NCBI GenBank assembly: GCA_963805605.1
Contig: CAWDUX010000001.1
Location: forward strand, 496,001-560,000
Direction of reading: 5' to 3'
Source of the DNA: Actinocatenispora sp963805605
Lineage (GTDB): Bacteria > Actinomycetota > Actinomycetes > Mycobacteriales > Micromonosporaceae
DNA length: 64,000 nucleotides
Of this stretch, positions 32,629-41,920 are shown in pieces. A model generated the notes under the pieces. It was not told the origin of the DNA and did not search any database. It saw nothing but the letters and a program-made list of their open reading frames with translations. Within the stretch, counting starts at the first letter, position 1. Each line of letters opens with the position of its first letter. Both the position numbers and the translations under genes were made by a program.

Positions 32629-34092
32629 ATGCTTGACACCGCATGGCGTCAGTTGCGGCACGGGTTGGCGGTCGCGCTGGGTCGTCGGATCCGGGCCGAC
32701 GACGTCGAGACCCTGGCCCGGCACGTACGCCGTACCCACGCGGAGTTCGGCCGGCTGGACCACGAGCAGGTGATGGAAGCGCTCGGCCGGGTCACCGACC
32801 CCGACGTACGGGAGGTCGGCGACGCCCGCCGGTGGCGTGCCGCGGTCCGCGCGGCGTACCGGGACACCATCTACTACCGGCAGACCCTGGACCGTCTCGG
32901 GTTGACGCCCGACGAGCTGACCTTCCAGCGTCGCGCCGAGTTGCCGCCGACGACCAAGACCGCGCTGCGCGCGCTGCCCGAAGCATTCGTCAGCGCCCGG
33001 TCCGAACCGGTACTGCAGGCGTACACGACCGGCAGCACCGGGATCCCGACGTCCTGCTGGTTCTCGGCGTACGAGCTGTCCCTGGCCGCCGGGTACAGCG
33101 CGATGTTCCGGATGATGAACGCCGGCCTCGGCCCGTCCGACGTACTGGCCATCTGCGTCAGTTCCCGGGCCGCCCTGGCCGTGCACACCACACTGAACTC
33201 CGCGCAGCTGATCGGCGCCGGCTACGTGCTGATGGGTGTGGTCGACCCGGCTGAGGCGCTGACCCGACTGGCCACCCCGGTACATCTGCCCGGCAAGAAG
33301 CCGAAGGTCAGCGCGTTGACCGTGAACCCCAGCCATCTGGGTGAACTGGTCCAGCTGGGTGAGAAGCTGGGCTACCGTGCGGCGGACTTCGGCCTGGAGC
33401 AGATCACCTGCGGTGGGGAGATCCTCACCGCCGCGCTGACCCGGCGGGCCGAGCAGCTGTTCGGCGCACCGGTCCGCGACACGTACGGGATGACCGAGAC
33501 GTTCCCGGTGTCCGGGCAGAACTGCTCGGAGGGCCACCTGCACTTCGCCTCGGAGCAGGGACTGCTGGAGATCCTGGACCCGCAGACCTACCAACCGGTC
33601 GGCCCCGGCGAGGTGGGCACGCTGGTGGTCACCCCGTTCCAGCCGTACCGGGAGACCACGCTGCTGCTCCGCTACGCCACCGGTGATCTGGTACGGGTCC
33701 TGCCCGGCCCGGTGAGCTGCGAGATGGCCGGGCAGCCGGCGACCTCCCCGCTGCTGGGCAAGGCCGAGTTCAGTCCCGGCTCGGACGGCGTACGGCTCTA
33801 CCAGCGCGACATTCTGGAACTGCTGGAGGCCGAGCCGGTGCTGCCGTTGCCGGTGCGCTACCGCACCGAGGCCGCGGCGGACGGCTTCGACCTGCATGTA
33901 CTGGGACCGGAGGACGATCCCGCGCTGGTGGCCCGGCTGGAGAGCCTGGCCGGTGCGGCGGACCTGCCGGTACGCAAGATCGTGGTGCACGGTGAGCTGT
34001 CCGGCCTGGGCCGGCCGCAGTTCGTCCGGTCGTTGCTGCGCGAGACGGTCGTGGCCCGTGACGAGGAGGCCGGTACGTGGACGCTCCGCTGA
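32629..34092 (+). CDS. PaaK-like adenylate-forming enzyme (phenylacetate-CoA ligase/F390 synthetase family)
   Basis: This 487-residue protein is related to PaaK and coenzyme F390 synthetase. It has YTTGSTGIPTS (P-loop, about 131-141), QITCGGEIL near 259, DTYGMTE near 284 and LRYATGDLVRV near 347. The N-terminal 90 residues are charged and helical. The C-terminal lysine (motif A10) needed for adenylation in most family members is not obvious: the end reads SGLGRPQFVRSLL with no Lys after about residue 451. The enzyme could activate a carboxylate, possibly the peptide C-terminus, or bind nucleotide only. It overlaps the next gene by 16 bp. Confidence 0.82.
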   Translation: MLDTAWRQLRHGLAVALGRRIRADDVETLARHVRRTHAEFGRLDHEQVMEALGRVTDPDVREVGDARRWRAAVRAAYRDTIYYRQTLDRLGLTPDELTFQRRAELPPTTKTALRALPEAFVSARSEPVLQAYTTGSTGIPTSCWFSAYELSLAAGYSAMFRMMNAGLGPSDVLAICVSSRAALAVHTTLNSAQLIGAGYVLMGVVDPAEALTRLATPVHLPGKKPKVSALTVNPSHLGELVQLGEKLGYRAADFGLEQITCGGEILTAALTRRAEQLFGAPVRDTYGMTETFPVSGQNCSEGHLHFASEQGLLEILDPQTYQPVGPGEVGTLVVTPFQPYRETTLLLRYATGDLVRVLPGPVSCEMAGQPATSPLLGKAEFSPGSDGVRLYQRDILELLEAEPVLPLPVRYRTEAAADGFDLHVLGPEDDPALVARLESLAGAADLPVRKIVVHGELSGLGRPQFVRSLLRETVVARDEEAGTWTLR

Positions 34093-35186
34093 GTTCGGTA
34101 CTGGTGGCGACGGCGCTGGTGCTGCTCACCGTGCTGGCTGCCCGGGTCTACTTCCACCGGGTCCGGGTGGACCGCCCGCCGGTCGGCGTGTTCAACCTGC
34201 GTGACGTGGGTTTCAGTTTCGTCGTGCTGGTCGTGGTGCCGCCGCTGTACCTGCAGCTGCCCCGGGCGCTGATCGCTACGATGCTGGTCCTTTTCGGGGT
34301 GGGCCTGCTGTATTTCATGCTGAGCCCGTTGACCGGCAAGCTCGCCGCGTTCGGCGTCGCGGTACTGCTCGCCGGTGGGGATGTCGCTCTGGCGCTGACC
34401 GGCGGTGCCAGCTCGGCGCTGTTCATCGGACTCAACGACCTGGTGCTGCTCCTGTTGGTGGTGGGCGTCTGCAACACCTGGGCACAGAGCGGCATCCGGG
34501 CCCGCGACACCGTGGTCTTCGCGATCGCGGTCACCGGCTACGACCTCGTCGCGACCGGTCTGATGCCGACGACCCTGGACTTCGCCACCCGGCTGCAGGC
34601 ATTGCCGTTCGCGCCGATGATGGGCTGGGGGGCTGGCAGCGCTGCCGTGTTCACCGGGCTGGGTGATCTGCTGTTCATCGTGCTGTGGCCGCTGGCGGCG
34701 GAGAAGGCGTACTCCGCGGCCGCCGGGCGCGCGGCGGCCGCCGTCACACTGGGCTGCGTCGCCACCATCACCACGCTGTTCCACCTGCATGTGCTGACCA
34801 CGCCCATACCGGGCATGGTGCTGATGGGCCCGGCGATCGTGCTGCACTTCTTCTGGCTGCGGCGCCGGCACCGCCGCGAACGTACCGCCGGGGAATATGA
34901 GGTCTCCCGGCATCCGGAGCTGCCACCGCTGGTGGTGCCGCCGGCCCGGCCGGAAGCGGACCTGGCTGCCGCGGTACCGGTCGCCGACCGGTGCGGCACC
35001 GAAGGGATCGGGCACTACCGGGCCGTACTGGACGGCCGGGTGGTGGCCTCCGGGACCGACGCCGGAGCGGTGCTGCGCGCCGCCGGCCGCAGCCACCCGG
35101 ACGCCACCCCGGTCCTGGTACTCGGACCGGCGGGCAGCGACGACGAGGTCACCGTGGGCGCCACCGAGATCTTGGCGCCCGGCTAA
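34077..35186 (+). CDS. Polytopic membrane protein with YD and GLGD motifs (presenilin-like aspartyl protease candidate)
   Basis: This is a 369-residue protein from GTG 34077, overlapping the ligase by 16 bp. About eight hydrophobic segments fill residues 1-262. TGYDLVATG (Asp156) and FTGLGDLLFIV (Asp197) lie in two separate segments 41 residues apart. This matches the YD...GxGD layout of presenilin/signal-peptide-peptidase enzymes; a PAL-like GPAI follows near 252. A GLND near 118-121 is a weaker alternative. The soluble tail (about 300-365; GIGHYRAVLDGRVVASGTDA) resembles a short DUF5678-like module. It may process a membrane peptide such as the operon's own 26-mer. Protease function is inferred from motifs only. 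Confidence 0.6.
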   Translation: MDAPLSSVLVATALVLLTVLAARVYFHRVRVDRPPVGVFNLRDVGFSFVVLVVVPPLYLQLPRALIATMLVLFGVGLLYFMLSPLTGKLAAFGVAVLLAGGDVALALTGGASSALFIGLNDLVLLLLVVGVCNTWAQSGIRARDTVVFAIAVTGYDLVATGLMPTTLDFATRLQALPFAPMMGWGAGSAAVFTGLGDLLFIVLWPLAAEKAYSAAAGRAAAAVTLGCVATITTLFHLHVLTTPIPGMVLMGPAIVLHFFWLRRRHRRERTAGEYEVSRHPELPPLVVPPARPEADLAAAVPVADRCGTEGIGHYRAVLDGRVVASGTDAGAVLRAAGRSHPDATPVLVLGPAGSDDEVTVGATEILAPG

Positions 35187-35187
35187 C

Positions 35188-35205
35188 GACGTCACAGGTG
35201 ACGTC
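35188..35205. terminator. Palindrome between convergent genes
   Basis: GACGTCAC-AG-GTGACGTC, a perfect 8-bp-arm dyad, lies in the 17-bp gap between the convergent membrane-protein and MarR genes. It is short but well placed as a bidirectional end signal. Confidence 0.4.
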
Positions 35206-35719
35206 AGCTTGAGCCCGGGTCCGTCTGTCGCCCCTGTTTCCCGGTGGCGCGCATGTTCTCCTCGGCGAGGGTCGCGGTGAAGCCACGGGCCAGTTCGTTG
35301 AACCGGGTCATGATGCGTACGAACGCGTCCACCTCGGCCTCGCTGTAGTCGGCCAGTACCGCCTCGACCTCGCGGCTCAGCCGGTCGAAGATGTCTTTGC
35401 CGGCAGCCAGGTGCGCACCGGTGGACACCACGATCACCTTGCGCCGGTCGGCCGGGTCGCGCTGGCGTTCGACCAGGCCACGGCGTTCGAGCCGATCCAG
35501 TACGGCGGTGACGGCCGAGGTGCTCATGGCGGTCAGTTCGGCCAACCGGCCGGCGGTGAGGTGTTCCTCGTCGCGGGCCAGGTCCAGGCATTTGACGTCG
35601 GTGGAGTTCAGGCCGAAGCGGTCCGCGACGGTCTGGTGCAGCATCACCGTGCGCGCCGCCGACTCGCGCATGGTCTGGGCCAGTCCCGCGTACAGTTCGC
35701 GCCGCCGATCGCCTGACAT
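35204..35719 (-). CDS. MarR family transcriptional regulator
   Basis: This 171-residue winged-helix regulator has DRFGLNSTDVKCLDL, AELTAMSTSAVTAVLDRLERR (recognition helix about 60-80) and the wing QRDPADRRKVIVVS. ATG 35719 (or GTG 35722) follows AAGGAG; a start at 35743 is possible but lacks a site. It is divergent from the flavin monooxygenase at 35838, with dyads in the gap, so it probably controls that gene and itself in response to an aromatic or xenobiotic ligand. Confidence 0.87.
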   Translation of the reverse strand: MSGDRRRELYAGLAQTMRESAARTVMLHQTVADRFGLNSTDVKCLDLARDEEHLTAGRLAELTAMSTSAVTAVLDRLERRGLVERQRDPADRRKVIVVSTGAHLAAGKDIFDRLSREVEAVLADYSEAEVDAFVRIMTRFNELARGFTATLAEENMRATGKQGRQTDPGSS

Positions 35720-35757
35720 CACCACGATGCTCCTTGACGTCACTCTGGCTTCACTCT

Positions 35758-35798
35758 ATATTTCGATCCGTCGAGATATTCCGATCCAGTGAGATATC
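35758..35798. promoter_or_regulatory. Two overlapping dyads, candidate MarR operators
   Basis: ATATTTCGA-TCCG-TCGAGATAT (35758-35779, 8 of 9 matched) is followed by a second dyad with GATAT/ATATC arms (35775-35798). Both are in the AT-rich gap between the divergent MarR and monooxygenase genes. Confidence 0.6.
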
Positions 35799-35837
35799 CC
35801 AGGCGTCGAACTATCCTACCCTCGAACGGGGCACCCT

Positions 35838-37455
35838 ATGAACCACCAGCACACGCCCGTACTGATCGTCGGCGCCGGCCTGTCCGGCCTGTCCACCGCC
35901 CTGTTCCTGGGCCTGCACGGGGTGTCGGCCACCCTGGTCGACCGCCACCCTGGCACCTCCCAGCAGCCCAAGGCGCGCGGCCAGATGCCGCCGATCATGG
36001 AAGCGCTCGGCGCCGCCGGGCTCACCGACGCCATCCTCGACGCCACGCCGGAGGGTCGACCCGAGATGGTCATCACGATCTGCGAGAGCGCCGTGGGCCG
36101 GGTGATGCACAGCTTCGCCGAGTCCTTCCCGGACTTCGGTACGCTCTCGCCGGCGCCACCCGGCATGGCCAGCCAGCAGAGAGCCGAGCGGGCGCTCGCC
36201 GACCGGGCCGCCGAACTCGGCGCCGACCTGCGGTTCGCCACCCGGATGGAGTCCTTCACCTGCGACGACGACGGGGTGACGGTCATGCTGCGCGACCTCG
36301 GAACCGATCAGACGTACCAGATCACCGCCGATCATCTGGTCGCCGCGGACGGCCACCGGGGTGACATCGCCCGGTCGGTGGGCATCGGTACGCACAGCCG
36401 ACGCTCGTTCGGCCAGACCACCACTGTGCTGTTCACCGCGGGCCTCGACGACCGGCTGCCGGACGCGGCGGTGCTGATGTACTACGCGCAGAACCCGGCG
36501 CTGCCGGACGGTTCCGGCGCGTTCGTGTCCACCGACCGCCGCGGGGAGTACGTGGCGGCGATGTCCGCGGACCCCGACCGCACCGACGAGCAGGTCGTCG
36601 AACTCGTCCGTACCATCGTCGGGGTGCCCGACCTGCAACTGCAGGTACTGGGTCAGAGCACCTGGGAGATCGGCCACCGGGTGGCCGACCGGATGTCGGC
36701 CGGCCGGGTGCACCTGGTCGGCGACGCGGCCCACCTGATGCCGCCGACCGGCGGCCAGGGTGGCAACACCGCGATGATCGACGGGCTGCACCTGGCCTGG
36801 AAACTCGCCGCGGTGGTCAAGGGCGAAGCCGGCCCCGGCCTACTGGCCGGACACAGCGACGAGCAACTGCCCTACGACGAGACCATCGCCGACTGGCAGT
36901 ACGTGAACATGATCGAACGGCAGCGTCCCGACCTGATCGACGACACGTTGCCCGCGCCCGTCGAACCGAACGCGTTGATGTTCGGTTACGTCCGCCCCAG
37001 CGGTGCGTTCGTCGCCGAGGAAGCGACGAGTGGTGCGGAGGAGACGGCCGCGCTGTTCGAGGATCCGACCCGGCCGAGTGGGCGGCCCGGTACCCGGGCG
37101 CCGCACGTCTGGCTGATCCGCAACGCAACCAGGGTGTCCACCCGCGAACTGTTCTATCGGGGCTTCGTTCTGCTGACCGGCGGACCGGCGACCGGCGACC
37201 GGCGACCGGCGGTGGGCCGAGGTCGCGGCGAAGGTCGGGCAGGAGACCGGTATCCGAATGGACGCCCATGTCCTCGGGGCCGAGGGCGCCGGTCCGGATC
37301 TCATCGACGCCGATGGCGGGTTCGCTGCCGCCTACGGGGTGCCTGCTGGCGGCGCGGTGCTGGTACGGCCGGACGGTGTGATCGGCTGGCGGACAGGCGC
37401 GGGCGCAGACCCGGCCCTGCTGCGTGACGCGCTCCGGGTCATCCTGGACTGTTGA
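35838..37455 (+). pseudogene. FAD-dependent aromatic monooxygenase, frameshifted at a 7-bp tandem repeat
   Basis: This is a group A flavin hydroxylase like PHBH and polyketide oxygenases: GAGLSGLSTALFL (about 11-23), the DG motif LVAADGHRGDIARSVG, and the GD motif GDAAHLMPPTGGQGGN (about 295-310). Homology runs to FVLLTGGP (37188). Four tandem GACCGGC units (37183-37210) then throw the frame off. The expected C-terminal thioredoxin-like tail (WAEVAAKVGQETGIRMDAHV to the stop at 37455) continues in the +1 frame. As sequenced, translation instead ends at 37427 with a nonsense Arg/Gly tail. Losing one repeat unit would restore the frame exactly. It may be phase-variable rather than dead. Confidence 0.85.
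37183..37210. repeat. 7-bp tandem repeat GACCGGC x4 in coding sequence
   Basis: Four exact contiguous units, with a fifth copy one base upstream (37175-37181). Seven is not a multiple of three, so each slippage event changes the reading frame of the monooxygenase. Confidence 0.9.
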
Positions 37456-37492
37456 CCGATGGCTCGGCCTGACCGCACCCCGGTCGGTGCGG

Positions 37493-37912
37493 TCAGGTCG
37501 GTTCCGGTGCCGGCTGCGCGGCGGCGCACTGCGGGCAGCGGCCGAAGATCTCCAGCGTGTGGTGGACGCCGGTGTAGCCGTACTGGTTGGCCAGCGAGAC
37601 AGCGGCACGCTCGGCCGCCGGTACGTCCACCTCTCGGGTCCGACCACAGTCACGGCAGACCAGATGGTGGTGGTGCGCCTGCCGGGCACACTGCCGGTAG
37701 AGCTTCTCGTCACCGGAGATGGTGATCACGTCCAGTTCACCGCTTTCGGTGAGCTGCTGCACCGCCCGGTACACGGTGGTCAGACCTATCGGGTTGCCGC
37801 GCTGGCGCAGCAGGTCGTGCAACTGCTGTGCGCTGCGGAACTCGTCGGTCTCGGCCAGTACCTCACGGACCGCGGCGCGCTGCCGGGTCGCTCTGACCTG
37901 TGTGCCGGCCAT
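37493..37912 (-). CDS. Fur family metalloregulator (Zur-like)
   Basis: This 139-residue protein has the Fur winged helix (ATRQRAAVREVLAETDEFRSA; GLTTVYRAVQQL as recognition helix) and the dimer domain with HHHHLVCRDCGRTREVD and, near the end, GRCPQCAA, which are the two structural CxxC pairs. The poly-His stretch and VDVPAAE are Zur-like, so zinc sensing is the best guess; Fur cannot be excluded. ATG 37912 follows GAGGTG. It is divergent from the SAHH-like gene at 38092, which could be a target. Confidence 0.85.
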   Translation of the reverse strand: MAGTQVRATRQRAAVREVLAETDEFRSAQQLHDLLRQRGNPIGLTTVYRAVQQLTESGELDVITISGDEKLYRQCARQAHHHHLVCRDCGRTREVDVPAAERAAVSLANQYGYTGVHHTLEIFGRCPQCAAAQPAPEPT

Positions 37913-38091
37913 CGTCACCTCACCTCGGCTACCGGGACAGGCCAATGGTCCCACGAACCGCGGCCACGGCCGTTACGGACCTCGCGGCACGGTACTTTCC
38001 GGTCCAACGGCACCGGGTTGTCGCCGGGCACCCAGGTCCGGACCGGTCGGCGGATTAGGGTGCACGGTATCGGGCGGGGATAGGGGAGCGG

Positions 38092-39360
38092 ATGGACACC
38101 GGCAGCCAGTACGAGGTGGCCGATCTGGCCCTGGCCGGGCCCGGGGTGCGGCGGGTCGAATGGGCCGAGCGCTCGATGCCGGTACTGCGCGCGGCACGGG
38201 AGCGTTTCGCTGCGCAACGGCCGTTCGACGGGCTGCGGGTGGCGGCCTGCCTGCAGGTCACCGCGGAGACCGCGGGACTGCTGCGGGCGCTGGTCGCCGG
38301 CGGTGCGGAGATACGGCTGGCCGCGTCCAATCCTCTGTCTACACAGGACGACACAGCTGCCGCGCTGGTGCGCGAGTACGGGGTGGGGGTGTTCGCCCGT
38401 AGCGGGGTTGACCAGGACACCTACCACCGGCATCTGGCCGCGGCGCTCGGGATCGACCCGGTACTGGTCTTCGACGAAGGTGGCGATCTGGTCAACGCGC
38501 TGCACACCGATCAGGCCGAGCGGGCCGGTGCGGTGCGGGCCGGCTGTGAGGCGACCACCAGCGGGGTGCTGCGGTTGCGTCAGATGCACCGGGAGGGCGT
38601 GCTGCGCTTCCCGATGGTGGCGGTGGACGAGACCGCGACCCGACGCCTGGTGGACAACCGGTACGGCACTGGTCAGTCCACAGTGGATGGAATCATGCGG
38701 GCGACCAGTATGCTGCTGGCCGGCCGTACGGTGGTGGTCGCCGGCTACGGGCCGTGCGGCACCGGCATCGCCGAACGCGCCCGGGGGCTCGGCGCCCGGG
38801 TGGTGGTGACCGAGGTGGATCCGGTACGGGCGCTGGACGCCACCCTGCAGGGCTACCAGGTACTGCCGATGGAGCAGGCCGCAGCCGTCGGCGAGGTCTT
38901 CGTGACGGCCACCGGCAACCGGGACGTGCTGCGCGCCGAACACTTCGCGCTGATGCCCGACGGCGCGGTACTGGCCAATGCCGGCCACTTCGATGTGGAG
39001 ATCGACATTCCGGCACTGACCGACCTGGCGGTGGAGCGCCGCTCCGGGGTTCGCGCGCACACCGACGAGTTCGTCCTGGGAGACGGCCGCCGACTGCTGC
39101 TGCTCGCCGAGGGTCGGGTGGTGAACCTCACTGCCGCCGAGGGCAATCCGGCCGCAGTGATGGATATCGCATTTGCCGGTCAGGCACTGACCGCAGCCTG
39201 GCTGGCCGGCCGGGATCTGACGCCCGGGGTACATCCGGTGCCCGATGAACTCGACGGCGAGGTGGCCGGGTTGCGGCTGGCCGCGATGCGGGTACAGATC
39301 GACGCGCTCAGCGCGGACCAGCGCGAGTACCTGAGTTCGTGGCGGCAGGGCACCCGCTGA
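38092..39360 (+). CDS. Adenosylhomocysteinase-like protein (short form)
   Basis: This 422-residue relative of S-adenosylhomocysteine hydrolase has the NAD-binding GYGPCGTGIA (about 220-229), VDNRYGTGQSTVDGIMRAT, ATGNRDVL and AGHFDVEIDI. It lacks the C-terminal Lys-Tyr extension (KSDHYRY) and the about 40-residue insert of the bacterial enzyme encoded at 39866, and so resembles the archaeal/Thermotoga-type short form. It may act on a related nucleoside thioether such as inosylhomocysteine, or be a second SAH hydrolase. It is separated from the true ahcY only by a terminator and a merR gene. Confidence 0.85.
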   Translation: MDTGSQYEVADLALAGPGVRRVEWAERSMPVLRAARERFAAQRPFDGLRVAACLQVTAETAGLLRALVAGGAEIRLAASNPLSTQDDTAAALVREYGVGVFARSGVDQDTYHRHLAAALGIDPVLVFDEGGDLVNALHTDQAERAGAVRAGCEATTSGVLRLRQMHREGVLRFPMVAVDETATRRLVDNRYGTGQSTVDGIMRATSMLLAGRTVVVAGYGPCGTGIAERARGLGARVVVTEVDPVRALDATLQGYQVLPMEQAAAVGEVFVTATGNRDVLRAEHFALMPDGAVLANAGHFDVEIDIPALTDLAVERRSGVRAHTDEFVLGDGRRLLLLAEGRVVNLTAAEGNPAAVMDIAFAGQALTAAWLAGRDLTPGVHPVPDELDGEVAGLRLAAMRVQIDALSADQREYLSSWRQGTR

Positions 39361-39406
39361 CCGGACGGTAGCCCGGTCGGACCGGTCTGCCCGGGCTACC
39401 GTCCGG
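39361..39406. terminator. Strong hairpin terminator between convergent genes
   Basis: CCGGACGGTAGCCCGG and its exact complement form a 16-bp stem with a 14-nt loop, immediately after the SAHH-like stop codon and just before the end of merR. Confidence 0.8.
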
Positions 39407-39414
39407 CCCGGCGT

Positions 39415-39762
39415 TCAGCGTGAGCCGTTGAGCCAGCGCAGCGCACGCTGCTTCTCGAAGTCCAGCGCCCGTACCGGGGGAGGGGTGAGGCGTCCGAGGC
39501 GCTGGCCCAGTTCCCGTACCCGCCGGGCCACGTCCGGTTCGGCCAGCACCCGGACCGCGAACGCGAGTGCGGCGGGGCTCACGTCGTAGCGCTGCTCCAA
39601 CGACAGGGCGAGAGCGACGGTGGACACGTCGGTATCGTCGTACCTGCGGTGCGCGCCGGCGGCCCGCCCGTCGTGGGCGGGTGGCAGCAGCCCGAGACTC
39701 TCCCGGTAGCGCAGCATGCGGGCGGACAGTCCGAGCCGGGTGGCAGCCTCCGTGATGCGCAT
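39415..39762 (-). CDS. MerR family transcriptional regulator
   Basis: This 115-residue short MerR protein has the N-terminal HTH (MRITEAATRLGLSARMLRYR, about 1-20) and wing (GAHRRYDDTDV). A helical tail lacks Cys residues, so metal sensing is unlikely. ATG 39762 is used; the TTG just before it is an alternative. It lies divergent from ahcY with a perfect CTGACA/TGTCAG dyad between the starts, so control of ahcY is plausible. Confidence 0.85.
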   Translation of the reverse strand: MRITEAATRLGLSARMLRYRESLGLLPPAHDGRAAGAHRRYDDTDVSTVALALSLEQRYDVSPAALAFAVRVLAEPDVARRVRELGQRLGRLTPPPVRALDFEKQRALRWLNGSR

Positions 39763-39771
39763 CAACCGAGT

Positions 39772-39789
39772 CTGACATTTCTGTGTCAG
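39772..39789. promoter_or_regulatory. Candidate MerR operator (6-6-6 dyad)
   Basis: CTGACA-TTTCTG-TGTCAG is a perfect inverted repeat 9 bp upstream of the merR start and 76 bp upstream of the ahcY start, in the position of a promoter spacer. Confidence 0.5.
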
Positions 39790-39865
39790 GAATAGCCAGC
39801 CGTCCGTGCAGGAATCGAGTTCTGGTCCCTACACTCGGCGGCACAGGTCGACCGTAGGAGATGAC

Positions 39866-41329
<1,464 letters not shown>

Positions 41330-41340
41330 CAGACAGCACC

Positions 41341-41373
41341 CAGATGGCGCGGCCGTTACGGCCGCGCCATCTG
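41341..41373. terminator. Terminator of ahcY
   Basis: A perfect 15-bp stem (CAGATGGCGCGGCCG and its complement) with loop TTA begins 11 bp after the ahcY stop. Confidence 0.8.
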
Positions 41374-41374
41374 C

Positions 41375-41863
41375 GCGGCTGCGGCCTGTGACCCGGCGGG
41401 CCGGCCGCTGTACGCGGCGCACGCGGACCTGCCCGACCCCGACGAGCCGCATCTCGCCCTGTGGCACGCGATCACGCTGCTACGCGAGTACCGGGGTGAC
41501 GGCCACATCGCGGTACTGCTCGCCGCCGAGCTGGACGGCCTGTCGGCGCTGGTCACGCACACCGCCGGCGGTACCGGATTCACCCGGGAGTTCGCCCAGA
41601 CCAGCCGGGGGTGGACCGACGAGGACTGGAACGCAGCCCGGGACCGGCTGCGGGCACGTGGCCTGCTCGACGGGTCGGGCGCGCCCAGCGGGCCCGGTGT
41701 CGAACTGCGGCAGCAGATCGAGGACGACACCGACCGGCTGGCGGTTGCGCCGTACCGCGCGCTCGGCGCCGACGGGGTGGCGCGGCTCACCGAACTGGGC
41801 GCGGAACTGACCCGCACCGCGGTACGGGCCGGCGCCTTCCCGGCCGGGATCTTCGCCGGCTGA
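41375..41863 (+). pseudogene. 5'-truncated SCO6745/SalK-like protein
   Basis: An uninterrupted frame of about 162 codons (AACDPAGRPLYAAHADLPDP ... AGAFPAGIFAG) matches the C-terminal part of the actinomycete SCO6745/SalK-like helix-turn-helix family, which is usually about 280 residues. No start codon or ribosome-binding site is available: the frame emerges directly from the ahcY terminator. The N-terminal 40% is missing, so this is a remnant left by a deletion. The family's role is unclear even when intact. Confidence 0.65.
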
Positions 41864-41920
41864 CGCACCACCGGCCAGCTGGCCCCTGGGTGGCGGCGCG
41901 CCGGCGTCCGGGTCGAACTC

